From positions 1 to 20,682 of the forward strand of contig JAVBPD010000036.1 of the NCBI GenBank assembly GCA_031549885.1: DNA of 20,682 nucleotides, in the 5' to 3' direction. Under the pieces are notes generated by a model, which saw only the letters and a list, made by a program, of their open reading frames with translations, did no database searches and was not told the DNA's origin. The stretch comes from WQUF01 sp031549885. GTDB lineage: Bacteria > Bacillota > Clostridia > Clostridiales > Clostridiaceae. Position numbers and translations under genes: made by a program. This document shows positions 6,227-14,642 of this stretch, one piece after another (position 1 is the stretch's first letter; every line of letters begins with the position of its first letter).

Positions 6227-8539
6227 ATGGCTATAATTTATAATTTAGGACAAACTGAAGATAAAAATTTTGTAATTGGTGAAGATAGATTAGATAAACA
6301 AAACTTAGGAAAATGTGAAACTATTATGGCTCAAGGAAATGGATACTTAGGCCTTCGCAATTCTTTAGAGGAAAGATATGTAAATCAAACCAGAGGATGC
6401 TTTATAGCAGGAACTTTTAACAAATTTGATGAAAACGAAGTCACTGAACTTCCAAATGCTGCTGACGTCGTTGGTGTTGACATGATTTTAGATGGACAAA
6501 GCCTTGAGGACTTAACGCTTATTAATTATCAAAGAACCTTAAACTTAAGAACTGGTTTATCATCTAGAGAAATAGATGTTTTAAGTAGCGATGGTAAACG
6601 TTATAATTTAAAATTTCAAAGGGTAGTATCATTTGATAATTTGCATTTAATAGCTCAAAAAATATCCATTACTCCTTTAGATGATGATTGCCATTTTGAA
6701 TTTAATACTGGTATAGATGGTCAAATGACAAATTCATCAGTACAGCATTTTTCAGAAGGTACAAAGCGCCTTTATGATAATGAATGCATGGAATCTATAT
6801 TTACAACTACAGAGTCAAAAATACACTTTATATTCCATACCACATTAAAAACAAATAAAAAAAAGGTAAAATCTCAAATTGAAATGAATAGAAGAAAGAT
6901 ATTCATGAATAACGAGACCATTGTAAAAAAGGATAAATGCTTCACATTTGAAAAATTTTCCACAGTACATACTTCACGTGATGTAGAATTTATTGACATT
7001 CCTTTGGATGAAATTAAATCTATATGCCTAAGCAAAATAAAATCTATGAATAAAAATTTTGACCATTTATTTAATGAATCAGCTTCTGCCCTACATAAAA
7101 AGTATTGGAAAAATTGCAATGTTACAATAGATAGCAAAAATGATTTTGATGAGCTTGCTTTAAGGTTTAGCATATACCATTTAGCTTCTATGGCTCCATA
7201 TGATGATAGTCGCATGAGTATTGCTGCAAAAGGATTAACTGGTGAGGGCTATAAGGGCCATGTATTTTGGGACACCGAAGTTTTCTTAATACCCTTTTTC
7301 CTATATGAAAAACCTGAAATAGCAAGGCGATTGCTTGAATACAGATACCTCTCATTAAATGGAGCAAGAAAAAAGGCTAAACTTAATGGATTTAAAGGAG
7401 CTCAATATCCATGGGAATCAGCTTGGATTTCTCATAGCGAAACCACTCCAGTATGGGGTTCTGCTGACATTATTACAGGTAAACCTATAAAAATAGAATC
7501 CGGATTTGTTGAAATACACATTACCTCAATAGTTGCAAATGCAATAAAAATGTACTATGAATCTACAGTTGATTTAGAATTTATGCTAACCTTTGGCTTT
7601 CAAATAATTTTTGAAACTGCAGAGTTTTGGTCCTCAAGGCTCCAGTATAACAAAGAAAAAGATCAATATGAGATAAACGATGTAATGGGTCCTGACGAGT
7701 ACAAAGAACATGTAAACAATAATGCTTTTACAAATTACATGGCTCAATATAATATGGAGCTTGCATTAAATTATTATAACTTTATAAAGCAACACTTTTA
7801 TAAAACTTATAATAAACTTCAAGAAGAAATTGGTTTAGAAAATATAATTTGTGAAATTAAAGAAAAAATTCATAAAGTTTATCTGCCTAAACCTAATAAA
7901 GATCTCATCATTCCTCAAGATGATACTTATTTAAGCTTTAAGGATATAGATTTAACAAAATACAAAAATGCAAAGCAAGTAGGCGAAATTTTTAAAGATT
8001 ATAATTTAGATCAAATAAATCAAATTCAAGTTTCTAAACAAGCAGATATTTTGCTACTCTTCCTTTTACTTGAAAAAAAATTTGATAAAGAAGTTATAAG
8101 AAAGAATTATGATTATTATGAAAAAAGGACTTTGCACGATTCTTCCCTCAGTTTATCAACTCACAGCATTTTAGCAAAAAAAATGAACCATATGGATCTT
8201 TCTTATGAATTATTTAAAAGAGCTTGTGAAATTGATTTAGGTCAAAATATGAAATCGTCAAATCAAGGAATACATGCAGCTTCCATAGGTGGCATATGGA
8301 ATTGTGCAATTTTAGGTTTTGGTGGGATAAGTCAAAATAAGGGCATATTAATTGTTGAGCCAAGCCTTCCTATTCATTGGAAAAGCTTAAAATTCAATTA
8401 TATATTCTTAGGAGAAACTCTTAATTTTGAAATATATCACAATGCTGTGAAAATTTCAAACAATGGCAGTAAAAAAATAAAGGTACAATCCTTTGGAAAT
8501 AATTATGAATTCACAAATAAATTAGAAATAAATATTTAA
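6227..8539 (+). CDS. Glycoside hydrolase family 65 disaccharide phosphorylase (kojibiose/maltose/trehalose phosphorylase family)
   Basis: This 770-residue cytosolic enzyme has no signal peptide. It starts at 6227 behind GAGG (6217-6220); the ATG at 6215 lacks a site and its coding would include that GAGG. GH65 phosphorylases split alpha-glucosides with phosphate, with inversion, giving beta-glucose 1-phosphate. Visible landmarks are GLTGEGYKGHVFWDTE (336-351), the proposed general acid Glu491 in MGPDEYKEHVNNNAFTN, KQAD (604-607), and the phosphate loop around His637 with SSLSLSTHS (639-647). The N-terminal beta-sandwich and C-terminal beta-domain are both present, and length matches kojibiose, nigerose and maltose phosphorylases. 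Which disaccharide is used cannot be settled by reading alone. It is the first gene of an operon with a CUT1 importer, so the substrate probably enters intact. Confidence 0.9.
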   Translation: MAIIYNLGQTEDKNFVIGEDRLDKQNLGKCETIMAQGNGYLGLRNSLEERYVNQTRGCFIAGTFNKFDENEVTELPNAADVVGVDMILDGQSLEDLTLINYQRTLNLRTGLSSREIDVLSSDGKRYNLKFQRVVSFDNLHLIAQKISITPLDDDCHFEFNTGIDGQMTNSSVQHFSEGTKRLYDNECMESIFTTTESKIHFIFHTTLKTNKKKVKSQIEMNRRKIFMNNETIVKKDKCFTFEKFSTVHTSRDVEFIDIPLDEIKSICLSKIKSMNKNFDHLFNESASALHKKYWKNCNVTIDSKNDFDELALRFSIYHLASMAPYDDSRMSIAAKGLTGEGYKGHVFWDTEVFLIPFFLYEKPEIARRLLEYRYLSLNGARKKAKLNGFKGAQYPWESAWISHSETTPVWGSADIITGKPIKIESGFVEIHITSIVANAIKMYYESTVDLEFMLTFGFQIIFETAEFWSSRLQYNKEKDQYEINDVMGPDEYKEHVNNNAFTNYMAQYNMELALNYYNFIKQHFYKTYNKLQEEIGLENIICEIKEKIHKVYLPKPNKDLIIPQDDTYLSFKDIDLTKYKNAKQVGEIFKDYNLDQINQIQVSKQADILLLFLLLEKKFDKEVIRKNYDYYEKRTLHDSSLSLSTHSILAKKMNHMDLSYELFKRACEIDLGQNMKSSNQGIHAASIGGIWNCAILGFGGISQNKGILIVEPSLPIHWKSLKFNYIFLGETLNFEIYHNAVKISNNGSKKIKVQSFGNNYEFTNKLEINI

Positions 8540-8556
8540 TATTTTGGAGGTTTAAA

Positions 8557-9867
8557 ATGTTAAAAAGATTAAAAAGTATTTTTGCTTTTTCTATGACTGC
8601 TGCGCTCCTCTTTACTTCTTGTAACAATACAGGCACATCTTCAAATACAACTGCTGAGGATTCAGCAGCTGCAAATGCCACTGTAGCAAATACACCAGCA
8701 TCTTCTCAAAAGCAAACTGTCACTTTAGGTATATGGCAAGGAAATGATCAAGAACAAGCAGCTCTTGATTCAGTATTAAAAAATATTGATGAAAAATACA
8801 ATATAACTGTTGAAAAGAAAATATATACTGATTATGAAACTCAGCTTAAAGCTGATATCGCTGGTGGGGTTGCTCCTGATGTTTTTTATGTAGATGCGTT
8901 CATTGCTCCTGAGCTCATAAAATCTGAAGTTTTAGAACCTATTCAAGATGAAATTAAAAATAAAGCAAATGTAAGCGATTTCTATTCAAATTTAACATCA
9001 GCTTTTTCATTTGATTCAAAATTATATGGCTTGCCTAAAGATTATTCAGCACTTGCTGTTTTTTATGATGAAACTTTATTAAAAAGTGTAGGTTTTACCT
9101 CTCAAGACATACCTAAAGCTTTGGAAGATTGGCCAGCTTTCCTTAAAAATTTACAAGAAAAGCTTCCAGAAGGTGTAACAGCCTTGTCGGTTAACCAAGA
9201 GCTTGCCCGTTTAATGAGCATTATTCAGACATCAGGTTCAAATGTTTATAAGGAAGATGGAACTTGTAATCTTGATGATGCCAATATAATAAAATCAGTA
9301 CAATTCCTTGGAGATTTGTATAAAGAAAACTATGCAAAAACTCCTAGTGAATTAGGCAATAGTTGGGTTGGGGATTCATTAGGAACAGAAAAAGCAGCTA
9401 TTGTAATAGAGGGAAACTGGATGATTGGTCATTTAAATAATAATTTTCCTAATGTGAAATATGGAACACTAGAAATGCCCACATACAATGGCAAAAACAG
9501 TACCTTAACATTTACAGTTGCTTATTCTGTTTTCTCAAAGTCTAAAAACAAAGAAGCTGCAGCTAATTTAATTATGTATTTAACCGATGCTGAAAATATG
9601 AAAACTTGGTGCAGCGGTGCTGGTGTTTTACCCTCAAGAGAAAGTGTAGCTAAAGATATGACGCTTGAAAACGATCCTATTCAAGCAAATATAATAAATG
9701 GAGTAAAATATTCAATTCCATGGCAAAGCGGCGTTACCCTTTCAATAATAAATAGAGAATTTAACAACTGGTTTCCAAAGGTTTGCACTGGCGAAATGAC
9801 TGCAGAAGATGCTATGAAAGAAGCTGCTAAAACTGCTAATGGCGATATTGAAAATTTAATAAAATAA
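8557..9867 (+). CDS. Sugar-binding lipoprotein of a CUT1 ABC importer
   Basis: This 436-residue extracellular solute-binding protein of family 1 has a basic MLKRLK head, a hydrophobic segment and the lipobox LFTSC, placing the lipidated Cys at 22. A long Ser/Thr/Asn/Ala-rich tether follows before the folded part begins at about residue 53 (QTVTLGIWQGN). The segments DYETQLKADIAGGVAPDVFYVDA and AAIVIEGNWMIGHL are typical of maltose/oligosaccharide-binding relatives. A GGAGG site lies 7 bases before the ATG and the phosphorylase ends 17 bases earlier, so the two are co-transcribed. The ligand is presumably the disaccharide split by the phosphorylase. Confidence 0.92.
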   Translation: MLKRLKSIFAFSMTAALLFTSCNNTGTSSNTTAEDSAAANATVANTPASSQKQTVTLGIWQGNDQEQAALDSVLKNIDEKYNITVEKKIYTDYETQLKADIAGGVAPDVFYVDAFIAPELIKSEVLEPIQDEIKNKANVSDFYSNLTSAFSFDSKLYGLPKDYSALAVFYDETLLKSVGFTSQDIPKALEDWPAFLKNLQEKLPEGVTALSVNQELARLMSIIQTSGSNVYKEDGTCNLDDANIIKSVQFLGDLYKENYAKTPSELGNSWVGDSLGTEKAAIVIEGNWMIGHLNNNFPNVKYGTLEMPTYNGKNSTLTFTVAYSVFSKSKNKEAAANLIMYLTDAENMKTWCSGAGVLPSRESVAKDMTLENDPIQANIINGVKYSIPWQSGVTLSIINREFNNWFPKVCTGEMTAEDAMKEAAKTANGDIENLIK

Positions 9868-9900
9868 ACCTAAGAATATAATTTCATAGGAGGGCTTGCG

Positions 9901-10791
9901 ATGATTAATAAAAGACGTGAAGGATTGCAAGGGTATCTTTTCTTATCCCCAGCGCTTATAATATTTTTAATTTTCACCATTTTATCTACATCCTTTATAC
10001 TGTTTCTATCTTTTACAAAATACAACACTTTAAATGGACAGATGAAATTTATTGGGCTTGATAATTATTTTAAATTATTTTCTGATTCTAGATTTCAAAT
10101 ATCCCTTAAAAACACCTTTAAATATGTAATTGTAGTTGTACCAATTCAAACTATCCTAGCTTTATTAATAGCTATGGCATTAAATGCAAAAATAAAATTT
10201 CCTGTGGTGTTTAGAACTATTTTCTTTCTGCCAACCTTAACTTCTTCTGCAGCACTTACAATAATATTCATGTTTTTATTTAGCGTAACTGGACCTTTAA
10301 ATCAAATTTTATTAAATTTATATCTTATTAAAGAACCTATAAGCTTTTTAACTGATACAAAATTTGCACTGAAAGTCATTATGGTAATGAACATCTGGTC
10401 AACAATTCCCATGTATTCAACTATTTATATAGCAGGCCTAAAGGATATATCAAATGAAATATATGAAGCTGCTTCAATCGATGGTGCAAATGGTTTTAGC
10501 AAATTTATATATATAGTTGTGCCAATTATAGCTCCTATTACATTATTTGTATTTTTAACAGGACTCATTGGATGTTTTCAAATCTTTGATCAAGCTTATA
10601 TACTTTCAAATGGAAGTGGAGGACCTGCAAATTCAACGCTAACTGTCACACTTCTCATTTATCAATATGCTTTTACAACATCTGGCACCATGGGATACGC
10701 AGCTGCAATTGCTGTTGCTTTAGCTTTTATAATTTTCGCCTTTTCTTTAGTTACCAAAAGATGGCAAGGTCAAGGAGGTGAGGCATCCTAA
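9901..10791 (+). CDS. CUT1 sugar ABC transporter permease 1 (MalF-like)
   Basis: This 296-residue inner-membrane protein has six or so hydrophobic segments. It shows the cytoplasmic EAA loop that docks the ATPase: EAASIDGANGFSKFIYIVVP at residues 189-208. The opening GYLFLSPALIIFLIFT is typical of MalF-type sugar permeases lacking the large periplasmic insertion found in E. coli MalF. An AGGAGGG ribosome binding site precedes the ATG, and the binding-protein gene ends 33 bases upstream. Its TAA shares a base with the ATG of the second permease, so the two are translationally coupled. Confidence 0.92.
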   Translation: MINKRREGLQGYLFLSPALIIFLIFTILSTSFILFLSFTKYNTLNGQMKFIGLDNYFKLFSDSRFQISLKNTFKYVIVVVPIQTILALLIAMALNAKIKFPVVFRTIFFLPTLTSSAALTIIFMFLFSVTGPLNQILLNLYLIKEPISFLTDTKFALKVIMVMNIWSTIPMYSTIYIAGLKDISNEIYEAASIDGANGFSKFIYIVVPIIAPITLFVFLTGLIGCFQIFDQAYILSNGSGGPANSTLTVTLLIYQYAFTTSGTMGYAAAIAVALAFIIFAFSLVTKRWQGQGGEAS

Positions 10792-11615
10792 TGAAAAATC
10801 TTAATTTATCAAAAATACTACTTTATGGATTTTTAATAATATACTCCATCATTACGCTGTACCCATTTCTTTGGGCCATATCTGCATCTTTTAAACCTTA
10901 TGCAGAAATAGTAAGTGGCAGTTTTAGCTTGTTTTCTAAAAATTTCACTTCAGATAATTATATATATATATTTACAAGGGATAAAAATTTTATGAATTGG
11001 GTCATAAATTCAGTTATTGTTGCCACAATTGGAACATTTATAAATATATTGTTTAACTCACTTGCAGGTTATGCACTAGCTCGCTTAGAATTCCCAGGAA
11101 GAAATTTTATATTTTACTTAATTTTAGCTTTAATAATGGTGCCAGGTCAGGTACTTCTCATTCCAAATTTTTTAATCATATCCAAATTAGGGCTATTAAA
11201 TCACTTGCCTTCAATTATTCTGCCTATGGCTGCAAATGCAACTTATATATTTATGATGAGGCAATTTTTTTTAAATTTTCCAAAGTCTGTGGAAGAAGCT
11301 GCCGCAATTGATGGGCTTGGAAGATTCCAAATTTTTTTAAGAATTGCGCTTCCAATAGCACTTCCATCCGTATCCACTCAAGGAATATTTGTGTTTTTAG
11401 CCATGTGGAATAACTTCCAGCTTCCAATGCTATACTTAAAGGATCCAGCAAAATACACCCTTACTTTGGGGCTTCAAACATTTCAAGGAAGATATGCAAC
11501 GCAGTGGAATTACACTATGGCAGCTTCAGTAATGAGCATATTGCCTATAATATTCCTTTATATAATATTAAACAAATATTTTATGAAAGGCATAAGGCTT
11601 GGAGGGGAAAAATAA
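10791..11615 (+). CDS. CUT1 sugar ABC transporter permease 2 (MalG-like)
   Basis: This 274-residue inner-membrane protein partners permease 1. The MalG-type opening LYPFLWAISASFKP is followed by the EAA loop EEAAAIDGLGRFQIFLRIAL at residues 168-187. Its ATG overlaps the preceding TAA by one base, and the GGAGGTG site lies inside the upstream gene. No ATPase gene follows; the next gene is the LacI regulator. Many Firmicute CUT1 importers lack their own ATPase and share an MsmX-type one, and that is the likely case here. Confidence 0.92.
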   Translation: MKNLNLSKILLYGFLIIYSIITLYPFLWAISASFKPYAEIVSGSFSLFSKNFTSDNYIYIFTRDKNFMNWVINSVIVATIGTFINILFNSLAGYALARLEFPGRNFIFYLILALIMVPGQVLLIPNFLIISKLGLLNHLPSIILPMAANATYIFMMRQFFLNFPKSVEEAAAIDGLGRFQIFLRIALPIALPSVSTQGIFVFLAMWNNFQLPMLYLKDPAKYTLTLGLQTFQGRYATQWNYTMAASVMSILPIIFLYIILNKYFMKGIRLGGEK

Positions 11616-11626
11616 TATCTTTTAAC

Positions 11627-11655
11627 TTGACTAAGCATAGTTTTGCTAGTATTCT
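11627..11655 (+). promoter_or_regulatory. Candidate internal promoter for the LacI regulator
   Basis: TTGACT (11627-11632) and TATTCT (11650-11655) are separated by exactly 17 bases, in the short gap between permease 2 and the regulator. The spacer holds an imperfect inverted repeat (CTA-a-GC, then GC-TAG at 11631-11649). It does not match the arms of the palindrome at 6195-6212, so the site gives no direct evidence of autoregulation. It may allow repressor synthesis while the operon is off. Confidence 0.5.
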
Positions 11656-11690
11656 TAAATTTAAGTATAAGCCTATTGGAGGTTATGATC

Positions 11691-12683
11691 ATGACCACTT
11701 TAAAAGACATAGCTAAAACATGCGAATTATCTGTTACCCAAGTTTCAAGAGCACTAAATGACTGCGACGACGTTAGTACTTCTACAAAAATCAAAGTTCG
11801 CAAAGTTGCACAAGAATTAGGTTATGTAAAAAATATAAATGCAAAAAGGCTTGTTATGCAAAAAAGCAATCAAATATCTGTTATTATTTATGGATTTGAG
11901 TGCTATAAAAGCGATAATGATAATATACTTATGACTGTGCTAAATGGTATTTACAATTATGCTGAAAGCATTAATTATGAAATAGTTCCCTTTTTTGTCT
12001 CTCAAAAAAATAAAGAATCTTATCTGGAGTATTGTAAATCAAGGATAATAAATGGAATAATATTCATAGGTGCAAGGTTTGATGATGAGAGATTTTTAGA
12101 AATCGTAAACTCTGATTTTCCATGTGTTACAATAGATACTTTAATTGAAGGTAAAAATAAAGCAAGCGTGCTGATAAACGATGAATATTATGCACATCAC
12201 GCTATAAATGAAATGATAAATAGAGGCTATAAGAAAATAGGAATGATCAATGGCCATGAATTTGCTTATGTTAGCCTTCAAAGGTTACAAGGTTATAAAA
12301 ATGCTTTAAAGGAACATAGCATTGAAATTAATGATAAATTAATAAAATGTGCAAACTTTGAGTTTAATGAAGCAATAATAAAAACTAAAGAACTTATATC
12401 AGAAAATGTGGATGGAATTTTTTGTTCTAGCGATATGATGGCTTTAGGAGCATTATATGAAATTTCAGAAAACAAACTTAAAATTCCAAATGATATAGCA
12501 TTATTTGGATTTGACGGTTTAATGATTACAAAATATACAAGTCCAAAAATTTCTACAATTGTACAAGATAACTTTAAAAAAGGATATGAAGCTGCTAAAA
12601 TTCTCAATAAAATAGTAAAAAATGAAGATTATGAAAAGAAAGTATTTGTAGATTGCAAAATAAGAATTACAAATTCCATATAG
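11691..12683 (+). CDS. LacI-family transcriptional regulator of the disaccharide operon
   Basis: This 330-residue DNA-binding regulator starts at the ATG at 11691, 8 bases after GGAGG (11678-11682); the ATG at 11685 is too close to that site and an earlier in-frame ATG at 11643 has none. Residues 2-50 form the LacI helix-turn-helix and hinge (TLKDIAKTCELSVTQVSRAL, then ELGYVKNINAKRL). Residues about 60-330 form a periplasmic-binding-protein-like sensor domain, with the GLYEISENKLKIPNDIALFGFDG-type region near the end replaced by the close variant ALYEISENKLKIPND. Its position at the end of the phosphorylase-importer operon suggests it represses that operon and is released by the disaccharide or a product. 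The palindrome at 6195-6212 is the probable binding site. Confidence 0.92.
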   Translation: MTTLKDIAKTCELSVTQVSRALNDCDDVSTSTKIKVRKVAQELGYVKNINAKRLVMQKSNQISVIIYGFECYKSDNDNILMTVLNGIYNYAESINYEIVPFFVSQKNKESYLEYCKSRIINGIIFIGARFDDERFLEIVNSDFPCVTIDTLIEGKNKASVLINDEYYAHHAINEMINRGYKKIGMINGHEFAYVSLQRLQGYKNALKEHSIEINDKLIKCANFEFNEAIIKTKELISENVDGIFCSSDMMALGALYEISENKLKIPNDIALFGFDGLMITKYTSPKISTIVQDNFKKGYEAAKILNKIVKNEDYEKKVFVDCKIRITNSI

Positions 12684-12713
12684 GGACTTAACATTAAGCC
12701 CCTATATTGTTTT
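12679..12713 (+). terminator. Intrinsic terminator of the disaccharide operon
   Basis: TATAGGG (12679-12685) pairs with CCCTATA (12700-12706), and CTTA (12687-12690) with TAAG (12695-12698), with one A/C mismatch between and a 4-base loop. TTGTTTT follows at 12707-12713. The hairpin includes the TAG of the LacI gene and also covers the stop codon of the convergent hydrolase gene. The minus-strand side lacks a T-run, so it should work mainly in the plus direction. Confidence 0.75.
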
Positions 12714-13658
12714 CCCCATATACTTATCTATAAATAATTTAATCCTATTCCAATATTCATCTCCTGCAACTTCCTCTGATTCAGCATGGCCTGCTCCTAT
12801 AACTGAGAGCATCTCTTTTTCACAAGATGCATTATCATATAATTTTTGTAGATTATCATAGGGCACATAATCATCTTTATCTCCATGAATAAATAAAATT
12901 GGAGTTTTACTAATTCCAACAGCTTTAAAGGCAGAGGCTTCTTCAAAAGTATAATCTGCTCTAATCTTTGTCATCATATCTGCAGCATTTAAAAATGGAA
13001 ATTTAGGAAGCCCAAATTCTTGCTTCATTTTATACGAAAACTCATCATAAGCTGAAGTATATCCACAATCTTCTATTATACATTTAATATTTAAAGGCAC
13101 ATCCTCTTCTCCTGATACCATCATAACTGTAGCTGCACCCATTGAAAGCCCATATAGAGTTATCTCTGCATTTTTATCTTTATTAATAATCTCCTGTACC
13201 CAGTCTAAAACATCTAATCTGTCAATAAATCCCATTCCAATATAATCGCCTTCACTAGCACCATGACCTCTTAAATCAAGAGCTAGCACATTATATCCCA
13301 ACTTATAGAAATTATTTATGTATTTTTCCATATATTTTGCTGAACTTTTGTATCCATGCACAACTATTGCCCATCGGCTATTAGCTAAATCATTATCGAA
13401 TTCGTAAGCAACTAATTTTAAACCATCTCTAGAAGTTATCTCTAATGTAATACCATTGCCATTTTCTATTTTGGGGATGTTATCTTTATTTGCAATTCTT
13501 TCTTCATATGGTTTAGTCTTAATAGAATAATCATAAAAGTAATCTCCAGCAAACCACAATAAAGCTGCAAGTAAAATTATTAAAGAAAAAATTATTATTA
13601 TTGTAATGTTCATAAATGTCATTTTTTTAGGTTTTTTATAAATCTCTATTTGAGGCAT
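12702..13658 (-). CDS. Membrane-anchored alpha/beta hydrolase
   Basis: This 318-residue protein has an uncleaved N-terminal membrane anchor at about residues 14-37, so the catalytic domain probably faces outward. The alpha/beta-hydrolase core shows VVHGYKSS (99-106) as oxyanion region, DLRGHGASEG (128-137), nucleophile Ser172 in GLSMG (170-174), probable acid Asp262 in HGDKDDYVP, and His291 in GAGHAES. This set matches Bacillus YqkD-type serine aminopeptidase S33/BD-FAE-like hydrolases. The substrate is unknown. An AGGGGAAA site precedes the ATG at 13658. It converges with the LacI gene and their 3' ends meet in one hairpin. It has no obvious functional link to its neighbours. Confidence 0.85.
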   Translation of the reverse strand: MPQIEIYKKPKKMTFMNITIIIIFSLIILLAALLWFAGDYFYDYSIKTKPYEERIANKDNIPKIENGNGITLEITSRDGLKLVAYEFDNDLANSRWAIVVHGYKSSAKYMEKYINNFYKLGYNVLALDLRGHGASEGDYIGMGFIDRLDVLDWVQEIINKDKNAEITLYGLSMGAATVMMVSGEEDVPLNIKCIIEDCGYTSAYDEFSYKMKQEFGLPKFPFLNAADMMTKIRADYTFEEASAFKAVGISKTPILFIHGDKDDYVPYDNLQKLYDNASCEKEMLSVIGAGHAESEEVAGDEYWNRIKLFIDKYMGKTI

Positions 13659-13962
13659 TCATATTTCCCCTAACTGTAAAAATTATAATTATAAATTATT
13701 ATATAACATTTTAAATTTTAGTGAAAGGTTTAAATTAAATTAATTAAAAATTTAAGTTAAAATTTATGTTTCAACTTTATTTTCGAGTAAAATTTATGTA
13801 TATTATATTTAAATTTACATTAAATAATTTTTTTCAAATGCACATATTTTTAAAAATATGAAAATTAATTAGCAAAGAATGTCTAAGTCTAATTTTTCTC
13901 ACATACATTATTAAAAAAATCTGTAGTATAATAAGAACAAATATAATTTAAAAAGGTGAATT
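13659..13962. other. AT-rich divergent intergenic region between hydrolase and TudS-like gene
   Basis: These 304 bases hold no convincing gene. For the plus-strand gene a perfect TATAAT lies at 13927-13932 (in TAGTATAAT), but no good -35 lies 16-18 bases upstream. On the minus strand a TATAAT lies near 13698-13703, again with a poor -35. A 12-base direct repeat, TAAAATTTATGT, occurs at 13758-13769 and 13788-13799, exactly 30 bases apart. In DNA this AT-rich the repeat may be chance. No terminator or riboswitch core was recognised. Confidence 0.5.
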
Positions 13963-14496
13963 ATGTATAATAGTATAAATAAAAAGATGATATTGCTAAG
14001 CCATTGCATTTTAAATAGTTATTCTAAAGTAGAAGTTTTTTATGAAAATGAGGGTATATTTAAAGATATATTTCAAAATTTAATGAAGAAAAATTATGGC
14101 ATAATCCAATTACCCTGCCCAGAAAATTTATATTTAGGAATTAAAAGATGGAGCATGTCTAGAGAACAATATAATAATAATGCATATAGAGAGCATTGTA
14201 TTAAACTTATAAATCCAATTTTAGATGAAGTTTCAAATTATATTAATAATGGTTTTGAAATAAAATATGTAGTTGGAGTAAAGGGAAGCTCTAATTGTGG
14301 AATTACAAAATCTCGCTCTTCAAATAGTTATGGTGGAGAAATAATAAATGAAAAAGATTATTATTCATGTGCATATGTCAATAAAATGGGAATCTTTATG
14401 GAAGAATTCTTTAAACTTTCAAGGGAAAGAGATATCAATCTTTTTTTTGTAGAACTAGATGAAAACGAGCCAAATAATTTATTATCTCTATTATAA
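13963..14496 (+). CDS. TudS-related putative desulfidase (CD3072-like), predicted [4Fe-4S] protein
   Basis: This 177-residue cytosolic protein resembles the DUF523/TudS group, represented by thiouracil desulfidase, and particularly the shorter clostridial CD3072-type branch. TudS holds a [4Fe-4S] cluster with three cysteines, leaving one iron free to take sulfur from a thiolated substrate. Three cysteines lie in fitting contexts here: Cys15 in LLSHCILNSYSKV, Cys52 in IQLPCPENLYLG and Cys112 in VKGSSNCGITKS. Further cysteines at 79 and 136 are less likely ligands. An AAAGGTG site precedes the ATG and a TATAAT lies 30 bases upstream of it. It stands alone, with no sulfur-transfer or thiouridine gene beside it. 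The substrate is unknown and desulfidase activity is an inference from the family. Confidence 0.72.
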   Translation: MYNSINKKMILLSHCILNSYSKVEVFYENEGIFKDIFQNLMKKNYGIIQLPCPENLYLGIKRWSMSREQYNNNAYREHCIKLINPILDEVSNYINNGFEIKYVVGVKGSSNCGITKSRSSNSYGGEIINEKDYYSCAYVNKMGIFMEEFFKLSRERDINLFFVELDENEPNNLLSLL

Positions 14497-14545
14497 TCTA
14501 AAATAACCATTATGTAGCCAATAAATTCCTTGATAAAAGTATTTT

Positions 14546-14566
14546 AATTATATATAATTGTTTTTT
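14546..14566 (+). terminator. Weak A/T terminator after the TudS-like gene
   Basis: AATTA (14546-14550) and TAATT (14555-14559) form a short stem with a TATA loop, followed by G and six T residues (14561-14566). The stem has no G/C pair, so termination would be weak. It is the only candidate between this gene and aspA. Confidence 0.35.
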
Positions 14567-14588
14567 AGTCAAATAATATTTCTAAGTT

Positions 14589-14604
14589 CAATTACTAATA
14601 ATTG
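14589..14604. repeat. Perfect inverted repeat in the aspA promoter region
   Basis: CAATTA (14589-14594) and TAATTG (14599-14604) are exact reverse complements with a 4-base spacer. The repeat lies immediately upstream of the candidate -35 box at 14607, where an activator or repressor could bind. AT-rich composition makes a chance origin possible. Confidence 0.3.
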
Positions 14605-14606
14605 AT

Positions 14607-14634
14607 TTGAATAAAGGTTTGCATATTGTATAAA
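14607..14634 (+). promoter_or_regulatory. Candidate promoter of the aspA-malic enzyme operon
   Basis: TTGAAT (14607-14612) and TATAAA (14629-14634) are separated by 16 bases. Transcription would start near 14641, just before a hairpin covering the ribosome binding site. An alternative pair, TTTGCA (14618-14623) with TGTATT (14641-14646), also has 17-base spacing but a poorer -10. Confidence 0.4.
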
Positions 14635-14642
14635 ATAATATG

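Noticed and set aside
7498..7507. AATCCGGATT palindrome inside the phosphorylase gene as a second LacI operator
   Set aside because: The half-site spacing differs from that of the 6195-6212 site and it lies deep in coding sequence; chance is the simpler explanation.
11366..11374. ATCCGTATC inside permease 2, matching half of the proposed operator
   Set aside because: Only one half-site is present, with no symmetric partner, and it is constrained by coding.
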